Shown piece by piece: positions 25,730 through 33,970 of a stretch of 58,225 nucleotides of DNA (position 1 is the first letter of the stretch; the number at the start of each line of letters is the position of its first letter). Location: NCBI GenBank assembly GCA_025454405.1, contig JALOON010000081.1, forward strand, positions 1-58,225, given 5' to 3'. A program made the translations under genes and the position numbers. This DNA is from Oscillatoriaceae cyanobacterium Prado104. Its GTDB lineage: Bacteria > Cyanobacteriota > Cyanobacteriia > Cyanobacteriales > Microcoleaceae. Under the pieces are notes generated by a model that was given only the letters and a program-made list of their open reading frames with translations, did not search any database and had not been told where the DNA came from.

Positions 25730-27019
25730 TTGAAAAAAGTCTTAGCCATCATCCTCGGTGGCGGTGTAGGCACCCGCCTTTACCCCCTAACCAAACTGCG
25801 GGCCAAACCAGCAGTTCCCCTCGCAGGTAAATATCGCCTCATCGATATTCCCCTTAGCAACTGCATCAACTCAGAAATACTCAAAATCTACGTCCTCACA
25901 CAATTCAACTCGGCATCCCTGAACCGCCATATCGCGCGCACCTACCAATTTTCCGGCTTCAGCGACGGATTTGCTGAGGTGTTGGCAGCTCAGCAAACTC
26001 AGGAAAATCCCAACTGGTTCCAAGGGACAGCCGACGCAGTGCGCCAGTACCTCTGGCTGCTGGAAGAATGGGACGTGGACGAATACTTGATCCTGTCGGG
26101 GGATCACCTTTACCGCATGGATTACCGGAAGTTTGTCAACAGACACCGGGAAACCAACGCCGACATCACCCTGTCTGTGTTACCGATGGACGAGAAACGC
26201 GCATCGGATTTTGGTTTGATGAAAATCGACGATAGGGGTCAGATTGTTTCTTTCAGCGAAAAGCCAAAAGGCGACGCGCTCAAACAAATGCAGGTCGATA
26301 CTACCACACTCGGACTGACAGCGCAGCAGGCAAAAGAAAGTCCTTACATTGCGTCGATGGGGATTTACGTTTTCAAAAAAGAGGTTTTGATTAAACTGCT
26401 GAAAGAATCGCCAAATCAAACTGATTTTGGTAAAGAAATTATTCCGGCATCTGCAAAAAACCACAACGTTCAAGCTTATTTATTTGACGATTACTGGGAA
26501 GATATCGGAACGATCGAAGCTTTTTACGATGCTAATTTAGCGCTGACAAAACAACCTCGACCACCTTTTAGTTTCTACGACGAAGATTATCCGATTTACA
26601 CTCGCCCACGCTTCTTGCCGCCGACTAAGCTGTTAGACAGTCACGTCACAGAATCGATTATTGCTGAAGGCTGCATTGTCAAACAGTGCCGGATCGACCA
26701 TTCGGTGTTGGGGGTTCGATCGCGCGTTGAAGCTGGATGCACGATCGAAGATTCTCTGCTGATGGGCGCTGACTTCTACGAAGCCGACGCCGAAAGCCAT
26801 TCTGCTTTGGAAAACAGCGGCATTGCCGTCGGTATCGGCGCAAATACCACTATTCGCCGCGCCATTGTAGATAAAAATGCCCGCATCGGTCGCAACGTGC
26901 AAATCGTTAATAAAGACCGGGTAGAAGAGGCCGATCGCGAAAGCCAAGGATTTTACATCCGCAGCGGCATTATAGTCGTGTTGAAAAATGCGACTATTCC
27001 CGACGGAACTATCATTTAG
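25730..27019 (+). CDS. glgC: Glucose-1-phosphate adenylyltransferase
   Basis: Makes ADP-glucose for glycogen; the key step. The 429-residue reading starts at TTG 25730, behind AGGAGAAAG, at the position (MKKVLAIILGGG) where homologues begin. Visible features are the nucleotide loop GGGVGTRLYPLTKLRAKPAVP, FQGTADAVRQYLWLLEE, ILSGDHLYRMDY with the catalytic Asp, FSEKPKGD, and the left-handed beta-helix from about 290 with IRRAIVDKNARIG. KNARIGRNVQIVNKDRV and the C-terminal SGIIVVLKNATIPDG form the 3-phosphoglycerate site of the cyanobacterial/plant type. Activation by 3PGA is expected. Confidence 0.96.
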   Translation: MKKVLAIILGGGVGTRLYPLTKLRAKPAVPLAGKYRLIDIPLSNCINSEILKIYVLTQFNSASLNRHIARTYQFSGFSDGFAEVLAAQQTQENPNWFQGTADAVRQYLWLLEEWDVDEYLILSGDHLYRMDYRKFVNRHRETNADITLSVLPMDEKRASDFGLMKIDDRGQIVSFSEKPKGDALKQMQVDTTTLGLTAQQAKESPYIASMGIYVFKKEVLIKLLKESPNQTDFGKEIIPASAKNHNVQAYLFDDYWEDIGTIEAFYDANLALTKQPRPPFSFYDEDYPIYTRPRFLPPTKLLDSHVTESIIAEGCIVKQCRIDHSVLGVRSRVEAGCTIEDSLLMGADFYEADAESHSALENSGIAVGIGANTTIRRAIVDKNARIGRNVQIVNKDRVEEADRESQGFYIRSGIIVVLKNATIPDGTII

Positions 27020-27234
27020 TCAGTTGATAGTCGATAGTTGATAGTTGATAGTTGACAGCATACAGGTTGACAATTGACTCCAAAAGCAGTCGTCAGTCAT
27101 CAGCCATCAGTCACCAATGCGAACTTCGTCGTTCGCGAAATTAGTCATTAGTTTGTCAATAAAGCTGTTGGCTGCCACCAAGTAACTGAAGATTACTAAC
27201 TAACAACCAATAACCTGCGACCAACGATCGCGAG

Positions 27235-27444
27235 TTAATAAGGGACTGCCTGCGTTACTCTTGGCGGTAATGCAGGCGCTCTCAACTTCTTGCGTTTTGC
27301 CGATAATATTTGTTGAGTTATTTGCTTGCGCTTGTAGCACTGCTGACAAATGCGCTGTCCGTTTCTGAGTACAATATAACCCTCAGAACTATCTTTCCAA
27401 TCGTCGCAGCAGTCGCAGGGCCAGCCCAGCGAATAGTTAATCAT
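27235..27444 (-). CDS. Small Cys-rich (zinc-ribbon-like) protein
   Basis: The 69-residue frame has CDCCDDWKDSSEGYIVLRNG, then ICQQCYKRK: two knuckles with C-x2-C-like spacing about 20 residues apart, as in zinc ribbons. A basic tail (SAKRKKLRAP) could bind nucleic acid. No good ribosome site is seen, and it is not recognised as a family. The Cys layout makes it more likely real than the other short frames nearby. Confidence 0.5.
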   Translation of the reverse strand: MINYSLGWPCDCCDDWKDSSEGYIVLRNGQRICQQCYKRKQITQQILSAKRKKLRAPALPPRVTQAVPY

Positions 27445-28078
27445 GTTAGCACCCGAATCTGCTAAAAATTTCTTGAAATACCATCATTACTTCAGTTTCT
27501 CTAAAAGTGTGTGACTTAGTTAACAAACTTTATAAATTTTTTTAATTTGTCTATTTCGATCGCAAACAGCAATTTTTATTGGTAACAAATGATACCAGTA
27601 ATATTGTGAATGCAGAATTTTGGCGATCTCAACCCAACAGCACCCTTAACCTAATTTTAACCAAATCTACCCGGTTTGGATTGGGTTTTTAGTATTTCGA
27701 TCGGCCGATAAAATAACACAGCATTTGAGATTGGAGATTTGAGAGCTTTTAGAGATTAAAAATTTGAGATTGTAGATTTAAGTTAGGGGTTGCGGGCTTT
27801 GACGGACTCAATGCCTGCAAATCCAGCGAGCCCCCGGTGCGGTCGCGACCGGCAAACCCCCGCACCAGCCCGCAACCCGGAAAGGGAGTGCGGGAATTGC
27901 GATTGCGCAGCAAGGAACAACCGAACCCGATCGGACCCAAACATTTGATAGCGTATAATTTGGATGAGATGAGACGGTCAACTCGGACTCAGGCATCAAA
28001 ATTATCTGATTAATCCAGGATTTATTCATTCTAACAACTTAGACGTAACAACTAATAAGGAAAAGGGGAGATAGCTTA
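27445..28078. other. Spacer (634 bp) with a GC-rich patch
   Basis: The AT-rich first half (27465-27710) shows nothing. 27735-27780 has GAGATTT-type heptamers. 27810-27905 is strongly GC-rich, with CCCGGTGCGGTCGCG... and GCCCGCAACCCGGAAAGGG. A TATAAT lies at 27955-27960, and GGGGAG precedes the dnaJ start. No gene, CIRCE-type repeat or riboswitch is recognised. Confidence 0.4.
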
Positions 28079-29086
28079 ATGGCTGCAACAGATTTTAAAG
28101 ACTATTACGCGATTTTGGGACTGAATAAAACCGCCAGCAGCGATGAAATTAAAAAAACTTTCCGCAAACTAGCCCGGAAATACCACCCGGATATGAACCC
28201 CGGCAACAAAGAAGCTGAGGCGCGTTTTAAAGAAGTTAACGAAGCCTACGAAGTCTTATCAGACCCAGAAAAACGCAAAAAATACGACCAATACGGCCAA
28301 TACTGGAAACAAGCAGCCACAACCGGCGCTGGCTGGCCCGGCGGAGTCGGTACTAACGTAGATTTCGGCGGCGTTGACTTCAGCCAGTATGGCAGTTTCG
28401 ATGAGTTTATCAATGCTTTGCTGGGGCGCGCTGCAGGTGGCGGTGCCAGTGCCGGCCGCAACAGCAAATGGAATTACAATTACCGCACGACAGGTGGCCC
28501 GACTGGTTTTGGCGGGTTTGAGGATTTCATGGGACACGAAAACCGCGCCACCAGCACTTCTCTCGACACCGAGGTTACTATTTCCCTCACATTGGGCGAA
28601 GCATTTCGCGGCACTTCCAAACGAGTCGCTAGCGGTGAAGTTTCGATTCCTGCAGGAGTGAAAACAGGCAGCAAAATTCGGGTAAAAGGCAAAGGTCAAA
28701 TCGATCCTTACACCAAACAACAGGGTGATTTGTACCTGAAAGTGGAAATTTTACCGCACCCTTTCTTTCAATTTGAAGGAGATAATTTAGTTTGCGAAGT
28801 GCCGATAACTCCAGACGAAGCAGTATTGGGAGCATCAATTGAAGTACCGGCCCCTGAAGGTATGGTAAGTGTAAAATGTCCTCCCGGAATGCGATCGGGT
28901 CAATCTTTGCGGTTGCGGGGCAAAGGATGGCCGAAACCGAAGAAAGACGAACGCACCGATTTATTAGTAAAAATTGCGATCGTACCTCCGAAAGACATTA
29001 CCGCAACAGAACGGGAATGCTACGAAAAAATTAAAGCTAATCGTACTTTTAATCCCCGCAGCAATCTCAACCAAATGCTGCTTTAA
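28079..29086 (+). CDS. DnaJ-type co-chaperone without zinc finger (CbpA-like)
   Basis: The protein has 335 residues. The J domain (6-72) has the HPD motif at 36-38 (KYHPDMNPG), which stimulates the ATPase of DnaK. A Gly-rich linker (about 85-150) follows. The C-terminal substrate-binding domains (about 160-310) carry VSIPAGVKTGSKIRVKGKGQ and GDLYLKVEILPHPFFQFEGD. The Cys-rich zinc domain of DnaJ proper is absent, so this is the type II/CbpA class. It stands alone and the partner DnaK is elsewhere. GGGGAG before the ATG is a good ribosome site. Confidence 0.92.
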   Translation: MAATDFKDYYAILGLNKTASSDEIKKTFRKLARKYHPDMNPGNKEAEARFKEVNEAYEVLSDPEKRKKYDQYGQYWKQAATTGAGWPGGVGTNVDFGGVDFSQYGSFDEFINALLGRAAGGGASAGRNSKWNYNYRTTGGPTGFGGFEDFMGHENRATSTSLDTEVTISLTLGEAFRGTSKRVASGEVSIPAGVKTGSKIRVKGKGQIDPYTKQQGDLYLKVEILPHPFFQFEGDNLVCEVPITPDEAVLGASIEVPAPEGMVSVKCPPGMRSGQSLRLRGKGWPKPKKDERTDLLVKIAIVPPKDITATERECYEKIKANRTFNPRSNLNQMLL

Positions 29087-29168
29087 AACCCGTAGGGCTG
29101 AGGCTAAGTTTATTGGTGTCAACTGGAAAATCGAGTCTACTAGAATTCTCGCTTTTACACTGAGTTTC

Positions 29169-29410
29169 GATCCCCCTAAATCCCCCTTAAGAAGGGGGAC
29201 TTTGAACTGCTTGAGAAATCTCGTTTTTACCGCAGCTTCGGTCCCCCTAAATCCCCCTTAAGAAGGAGGACTTTGAGTGATTCCGGTCCCCCTAAATCCC
29301 CCTTAAGAAGGGGGACTTTGAGTGATTCCGGTCCTCCTAAATCCCGCTTAAGAAGGGGGACTTTAAGTGATTCCGGTCCCCCCCTTCTTAAGGGGGGCTA
29401 GGGGGGATCT
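29169..29410. repeat. TCCCCCTAAATCCCCCTTAA repeat array
   Basis: Four to five units of about 50 bp: CCCCCTAAATCCCCCTTAAG, then AAGGGGGACTTT and a short linker (GAGTGATTCCGGT). A final inverted unit ends GGGGGGCTAGGGGGGATCT. CCCCCTT and AAGGGGG pair within each unit. Related arrays lie at 36140-36283 and 56459-56626. Confidence 0.88.
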
Positions 29411-29428
29411 AGATCTACGTTGTCAACT

Positions 29429-29712
29429 CCGCAGTCCATCAGGGATTAATAAAAATCCCTGCCTCAAAGCGAAAGTCCTCGATCGAGAGGACTGATAGAC
29501 TTCAGGATAAATTAAATGTTTTTCCAGGCAGTTTGGAGAGGTCGAATCATTCAATTCGGTCCTCTTTCAGAGTATCCCACGGGCGCGGAACACCCGTTAT
29601 GAATCACAGAAACCCTTTCTCCCTCTCCCCTCCTCTTCCCCTCTCGCCCTCGGTTTTCACTCCTGAGGACTTTCGCTATTAGCCGGGGAATTAATCCCCC
29701 GACGGACTGCGG
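29429..29712. repeat. Inverted pair of structured motifs
   Basis: A motif, CCGCAGTCC-[hairpin]-GCCT-AAGCGAAAGTCCTC, occurs forward at 29429-29480 and in reverse at 29665-29712. The hairpins differ in sequence yet both pair: CAGGGATT/AATCCCTG in the first, GGGGA/TCCCC in the second. About 185 bp lie between them. It is unrelated to either neighbouring gene. It may be a mobile element or a non-coding RNA; I cannot decide. Confidence 0.5.
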
Positions 29713-29768
29713 GAAAAGCGCGTTAAATTTACAGGGCGAAAATCTGAACCTAAGTCGCCTGTAGCTGC

Positions 29769-30347
29769 TTATTTTTGCAAAGGATTGAGGTCTTCAACCG
29801 CGCTTTGCTTGGCATCCTCAGCGCTATCTTTCAGGAAAGCAGAAGCATCCTTAACCGCAGCACCAACTCTCTCTAAAATATGCGCATCTGGATCGCTGCG
29901 ATCGAATATAGGTTGCTGTTTTGCAGGCTGTCCGTCTATGGTGTTTAGCAAATCTTTATCTCCGGCAAGTTCTCGATCGTACTTGTCAGTTTCCATCGGC
30001 GCAGAACCGGGATAAAGCAACTTTGAAGCATTCGATCGATCTGCTGTCGAAGAAGCCAACAGGCGATCGTTAATTATTGATAAATCGGCCCGCTCTTTCG
30101 TCGATCTAGCAGGCGATTTATTGATGGTCGGATCGGTGGACATTTTATAATCGGTGTATCCATCTCCCCCACCTTTGTGAGGATTGTTCATTCCTCCCAC
30201 TTGTACAGGAGGATTCTGGGGTCTAGCACCTCGAACGTCGCCAGTATTGCAAGCAGTGCTGGTAAATAACAGCAAACCTGCCATAAATACAGTCAAAATT
30301 TGACCGAGACGCAGTTTTTTTACCAAAGCAGTTAGAGCATTCACCAC
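29769..30347 (-). CDS. DUF6658-like cyanobacterial lipoprotein
   Basis: The protein has 192 residues. After a basic start, the hydrophobic segment ILTVFMAGLLLFTSTAC ends in a lipobox-like STAC at about residue 33, so the mature protein is probably a membrane lipoprotein. NTGDVRGARPQNPPVQVGG and YTDYKMSTDPTI match what I remember as DUF6658. The C-terminal 40 residues (AAVKDASAFLKDSAEDAKQS) are an amphipathic helix. Function unknown. Confidence 0.77.
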   Translation of the reverse strand: MVNALTALVKKLRLGQILTVFMAGLLLFTSTACNTGDVRGARPQNPPVQVGGMNNPHKGGGDGYTDYKMSTDPTINKSPARSTKERADLSIINDRLLASSTADRSNASKLLYPGSAPMETDKYDRELAGDKDLLNTIDGQPAKQQPIFDRSDPDAHILERVGAAVKDASAFLKDSAEDAKQSAVEDLNPLQK

Positions 30348-30520
30348 AGGTTTTCCTATTTTTTATTGCTACCTTTATAGAGTAAAAATTTAATTGCTAT
30401 CTTAGCGTCTAACGTCAGTGATATTTATCGGTGAATTGGTGGCAGATGTTTTATAACCTGAGAAAGAGGGATGGTAAAAGCGCGATCGTATCGATCGCAT
30501 CAATGGAGGCGATCGCCCGT

Positions 30521-30639
30521 ATATCGTGTCCGGTATATTACCAGTAATAAAAAAGGCTTGTAGTATGGACTTCATTCCGCGACATGAAGCGGAATGAAGT
30601 CCACACGCTCGATCCTTTTTAATCGACCGGACACGATAT
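30521..30639. repeat. 119-bp element of three nested perfect inverted repeats
   Basis: Outer arms of 14 bp: ATATCGTGTCCGGT (30521-30534) and ACCGGACACGATAT (30626-30639). Middle arms of 7 bp: AAAAAGG (30550-30556) and CCTTTTT (30614-30620). Inner arms of 14 bp: GGACTTCATTCCGC (30567-30580) and GCGGAATGAAGTCC (30589-30602) around an 8-base loop. It starts six bases after a stop codon. It could be a miniature transposable element or a strong transcription stop. Confidence 0.85.
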
Positions 30640-30645
30640 CATATC

Positions 30646-31386
30646 TTATGTTGAAAACTGTTCGACTTTCGCTTCAGCTTGCACTGTCAGCAAACCCGGT
30701 TCTACATCAAGCTGTTTAATTCGCAGTGACATTCCTTCCAATTCAAAGTTTCGCAAATTTAAGACTTCGCCAGCTTTCTGGGCCAAAGCTGCTGTCAACT
30801 CCGGCGAAAATTCTTTGTGTTCGGGATACTCCACATCCTGAAGAGAAACAGCCCAACCGCCCGCATCTATCTGAGGTTTTGCTGTAAAATAAATCTTTTC
30901 AGTTGAGCCTGTATCCCGCACAAGGGCTTCAGCTTCCAGAGCAATTCTTCCCGATGGCAGCAACTTGCACTCCACAGATTTAACATCAACTGTTAGCGAT
31001 TTGCCCTCTCGATCGACTTTTAATCCCTCAAGCTTGCTGCTGATGTATTCCGAATTAAAAGCCCGGTTGATATCGCTTTCTTTTAAAACAGCGCGTGCCG
31101 TGCCCAAAGCCGGGCCGTTCAGTTCGATTTTGCCAAACATCGCGCTCAGCGGATTCACAGAAATATCTTTGACGTGAACTTGCAATTCTTCCATGCGCAA
31201 ATCTTGCTTCATGACCAAACCTTGACCGTCAATAGTAACTGCTTTTACCTCACCCTGAGCTAATTGAATGGGTTCGCTTTCGACGGTCACAGACAAACTT
31301 TCAGACTCATCTAATTGGCTGGCAATAGCAATCTCTGCCACTTTGTCGATCGCCTGTTCTCCTAAATTCCGGTCTTGTTGAATCAC
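30646..31386 (-). CDS. DUF2993 (LmeA-like) phospholipid-binding protein, first copy
   Basis: The protein starts at a GTG at 31386 and has 246 residues. NLGEQAIDKVAEIAIASQLD and FNSEYISSKLEGLKVD, then NLRNFELEGMSLRIKQLDVE near the C-terminus, are the core of DUF2993, related to mycobacterial LmeA, a lipid-binding protein. There is no signal peptide, unlike LmeA, so it probably acts inside the cell, perhaps at thylakoid or plasma membranes. A paralogue lies at 33971-34726. The ribosome site is weak. Confidence 0.85.
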   Translation of the reverse strand: MIQQDRNLGEQAIDKVAEIAIASQLDESESLSVTVESEPIQLAQGEVKAVTIDGQGLVMKQDLRMEELQVHVKDISVNPLSAMFGKIELNGPALGTARAVLKESDINRAFNSEYISSKLEGLKVDREGKSLTVDVKSVECKLLPSGRIALEAEALVRDTGSTEKIYFTAKPQIDAGGWAVSLQDVEYPEHKEFSPELTAALAQKAGEVLNLRNFELEGMSLRIKQLDVEPGLLTVQAEAKVEQFST

Positions 31387-31467
31387 GCTCTTATTTCCAA
31401 CTACAGTCTTACAAATAGTAGATAATTCTTAATTGGGCGATCGTCTTCCTATTGGCAGGTTTCCGAC

Positions 31468-31620
31468 TCTACAGTTGACAGTTGACAGTTGACAGGTCGA
31501 TCGGGGACAGTTGACAACATTCTCTTTTCCTTCTTCCTCCTTCCCCCTTCCTTCTTCCTCCTTCCCTCTTCCTCCTTCCCTCTTCCTTCTTCCTTCTTCC
31601 TTCTTCCTTCTTCCTTCCTA
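31468..31620. repeat. (CAGTTGA)n and polypyrimidine (TTCTTCC)n heptamer arrays
   Basis: A short AGTTGAC run (31468-31515) is followed by about 100 bp of TTCCTTC/TTCCTCC/CTTCTTC heptamers (31524-31620) with no purines on the plus strand except a few A/G. It ends 50 bp before the next gene. The 92-residue antisense frame is an artefact of it. Confidence 0.85.
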
Positions 31621-31673
31621 AAAGCGCGATCGCCCGCTACAATAAACAACAGCCGGCACCGCTTTTTGCAGTA

Positions 31674-33062
31674 ATGAATCCCGAATCCACCCTCGCCAAA
31701 CTCAAAGCTACACTTCCCAACGGTCAACTACCTTCCAGCTACGGAGTTTATTTCAAAAATACCCTAGTAGCCCTGTGTCACGCCCTCGAAGACCACATCT
31801 TGCAAACCAGTGCGGGCAACCCCGAAATCAAACCCCTAGTTTTGGTAACATTTCAGCAGGGCAAATGGTATTTGCAAGAGGCCGATCGTTACTGGGACAT
31901 TGCGAATTCCTCGCGGCACGTTGTCATTAGTGCCGTCGCCGACAGCGGCTTTGCCAGCCACAAAACCAGCCAATTAGAAAATGTATCTTTAATCGATCTC
32001 GACCTTAGCGATCCGCTAGTTGAAGAATGGAATCTGATTATCCTCGCGCCAACTTACAAAGCAACGGTACTTTGTCGCGAACTTTCTGAGGAGGAATACT
32101 TGCCAGAAGGTAAGCCCGACGTGGATACAGAGAGAAAATTCTACGGTTTGTGGTCATTTGACCAGTCTTTGGTATCGGCGGTGGCAGAAATTTTTATTTC
32201 TCAAACCCGGCATTACAATGCCTCTTTAGCAGACAGTTTGCTGCAAATTCATCAAGAAATTCTGGCAACAGTCGGTCCCCCTCTAGCCGATACCAGCGGC
32301 GTGGTGTCGCGCATCGTCAGTTATTTGCAAAGTTCCCAGCAGCAACTGGTGACAATCAACCGCCAAACTCGCGAATTGTGGGAATTGGAGGGTCAAGCTT
32401 TGCGCGTCAGCCGCAACTTGAACGCTAACAAACTTCAAGCTTTTTTGCGGATGGCGCAGCGAGTGGACGAAAGAGACAAGGCAAATCCGATCGCTTCTTT
32501 GCAGGTGGCGGCTTTGTCGGAAACTTTGGGTCAATTGCTGGATTTGCCGGTTTTGCAGTTGCGCAGGCTGCGACTGGCGGGATTGCTGTTCCGCGTCGGC
32601 TTGGTTTCGGCCCCGAATGAAGTGTTCGATCGCGCGCCCGATCGCTTTGACCAAGCAACTTTAGCATTTTGGCGCGATCGCAGTTCGATCGGTTCCCAAC
32701 TCCTGCAAGCAATGCCGGAGTTATCACCAGTTGCCGAAATTGTCAAGCACAAACTCGAATATTGGGACGGCAGCGGCAGGCCGGAGGGTTTGCGTGGTGA
32801 AGAAATACCGATGGCTTCCCGGATTTTGGGCTTGGTTGCTTATTTTCAAGAGTTGACTCAACCTCGGGGCGATCGACATGCTTTGAGTTTAACCGCAGCC
32901 TGGGAACAGTGCCGGGAATTGGGCGGCATTCGCTTCGATCCGGCTTTGGTGGAAACTTTGGGCAATGTCGTCAGGCTGGCTGAAATGGGGATGATGCAGT
33001 TGCCGAGTCGCCCCACCCAACTGCCGAACGTTTGGTTGGAGGAAGCGGGCGATCGAATTTAG
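31674..33062 (+). CDS. DICT sensory domain plus degenerate HD-GYP-like protein
   Basis: The protein has 462 residues. Residues 10-205 resemble the DICT sensory domain (LVLVTFQQGKWYLQE, VVISAVADSGFA, EWNLIILAPTYKATVLCREL). Residues 250-440 are HD-GYP-like, with EYWDGSGRPEGLRGEEIPMA matching the GYP segment (usual WDGSGYPxGL). Two catalytic elements are changed: the HD of HDIGK is Phe306-Arg307 (LLFRVGL), and the Tyr of GYP is Arg369. It is therefore unlikely to hydrolyse cyclic-di-GMP and may act as a sensor or scaffold. It is not in an obvious operon; a heptamer array follows. Confidence 0.82.
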   Translation: MNPESTLAKLKATLPNGQLPSSYGVYFKNTLVALCHALEDHILQTSAGNPEIKPLVLVTFQQGKWYLQEADRYWDIANSSRHVVISAVADSGFASHKTSQLENVSLIDLDLSDPLVEEWNLIILAPTYKATVLCRELSEEEYLPEGKPDVDTERKFYGLWSFDQSLVSAVAEIFISQTRHYNASLADSLLQIHQEILATVGPPLADTSGVVSRIVSYLQSSQQQLVTINRQTRELWELEGQALRVSRNLNANKLQAFLRMAQRVDERDKANPIASLQVAALSETLGQLLDLPVLQLRRLRLAGLLFRVGLVSAPNEVFDRAPDRFDQATLAFWRDRSSIGSQLLQAMPELSPVAEIVKHKLEYWDGSGRPEGLRGEEIPMASRILGLVAYFQELTQPRGDRHALSLTAAWEQCRELGGIRFDPALVETLGNVVRLAEMGMMQLPSRPTQLPNVWLEEAGDRI

Positions 33063-33245
33063 ATTTGAGATTTTAGATTGAGGATTGAGGATTTAGGATT
33101 GGGGAGAGGGGAAGTTCTGAGTTTTAAGTTTTGAGTTGTGAATTTTGAACTGTCTTTAACTCAAAATTCACGCACTCAAAACTCCCGCAAACTGTCTTTA
33201 ACTCAAAACTCAAAACTCAAAACTCCTTACCAACTGTCAACTATC
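33063..33245. repeat. Heptamer arrays (GAGGATT, TTTTGAG and CTCAAAA)
   Basis: GATTGAGGATT-type units at 33063-33100, TTTTGAG at 33116-33150 and its complement at 33160-33225, so the last two can pair. The array ends 17 bp before the pentapeptide gene. Confidence 0.8.
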
Positions 33246-33261
33246 AACGATCGACTAACTA

Positions 33262-33840
33262 ATGACTGACAATCTCGAAAACATTTCCCAAAGCCAACAT
33301 CAAATACCAATAGGTAAAGATTTAGCAGGAGCAAACCTCGCCGGCAAGGATTTGTCAGGCGCTAACTTAACCGGGGCAAATCTCGCAGGCGCGAATTTGC
33401 AGCGTGCCATATTGCGATCGAACTTGCGCGGTGCCGACTTGACAGGGGCCGATCTGACAGGCGCAGATTTTCGCAATGCTGACTTGCGCGGGGCTGCCTT
33501 TGCAAATGCGATCGCCCGCGAGGCGAGTTTTGGCGGGGCGTTTTTGGCGGGCAGCGCGATCGGAAATTTGGATTTAAGCGGCGTCGATTTTCGCGGTGCC
33601 GATTTGCGGGGCGCGAATTTGTCCGGGGCGCTTTTGCAGCAAGCAGATTTGAGCAATGCCAATTTGTCGGGCGCTGACTTGTCGGGTGCCGATTTGGAAG
33701 AAGCTAACCTCAACGGCGCACTGCTGCGCGGGGCGAACCTGACGCGGGCTAATTTGCTCTGCGCCTGCATGGAAGAAACTGTCTGGGAGGGAGCAACGCT
33801 CGATCGGGCTTGTCTCGAAGGCACTCCCCTGAGCCCTTAA
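33262..33840 (+). CDS. Pentapeptide-repeat protein
   Basis: The 192-residue protein is almost entirely A(D/N)LxG pentapeptides from about residue 20 to 180, about 30 units of the A-N/D-L-S/R-G type. It folds into a right-handed quadrilateral beta-helix. There is no signal peptide, membrane segment or effector domain. Such proteins are abundant in cyanobacteria and mostly of unknown role; some mimic DNA (Qnr-like), but the charge pattern here does not settle it. It ends in a short EGTPLSP tail. Confidence 0.9.
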   Translation: MTDNLENISQSQHQIPIGKDLAGANLAGKDLSGANLTGANLAGANLQRAILRSNLRGADLTGADLTGADFRNADLRGAAFANAIAREASFGGAFLAGSAIGNLDLSGVDFRGADLRGANLSGALLQQADLSNANLSGADLSGADLEEANLNGALLRGANLTRANLLCACMEETVWEGATLDRACLEGTPLSP

Positions 33841-33970
33841 AAAATTCCTCAATGTGTCCGCGAAGACAGATAAACAAAAAACTATTGCTTATAAAGTGAA
33901 TAAGCACAAGCTATTTTAACATTTCTTCATAAGAGGTTATAATGGCTGCTGTAGGCAAGCAACAAGATAA

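Larger units (their letters stand above)
29087..29768. other. Long repeat-rich spacer
   Basis: Contains the C-rich repeat array at 29169-29410 and the structured inverted pair at 29429-29712, both listed separately. Nothing else is seen. Confidence 0.5.

Noticed and set aside
29429..29712. 6S RNA or RNase P RNA
   Set aside because: The paired ends recall 6S RNA, but the two halves are inverted copies of one motif, and the conserved RNase P segments are not found.
31449..31727. 92-residue antisense frame rich in EEGRRKKE
   Set aside because: It is a translation of the polypyrimidine heptamer array.
33300..33852. Long minus-strand frames over the pentapeptide gene
   Set aside because: The regular codon pattern of AxLxG repeats keeps the antisense frames open; the sense strand has the clear repeat protein.
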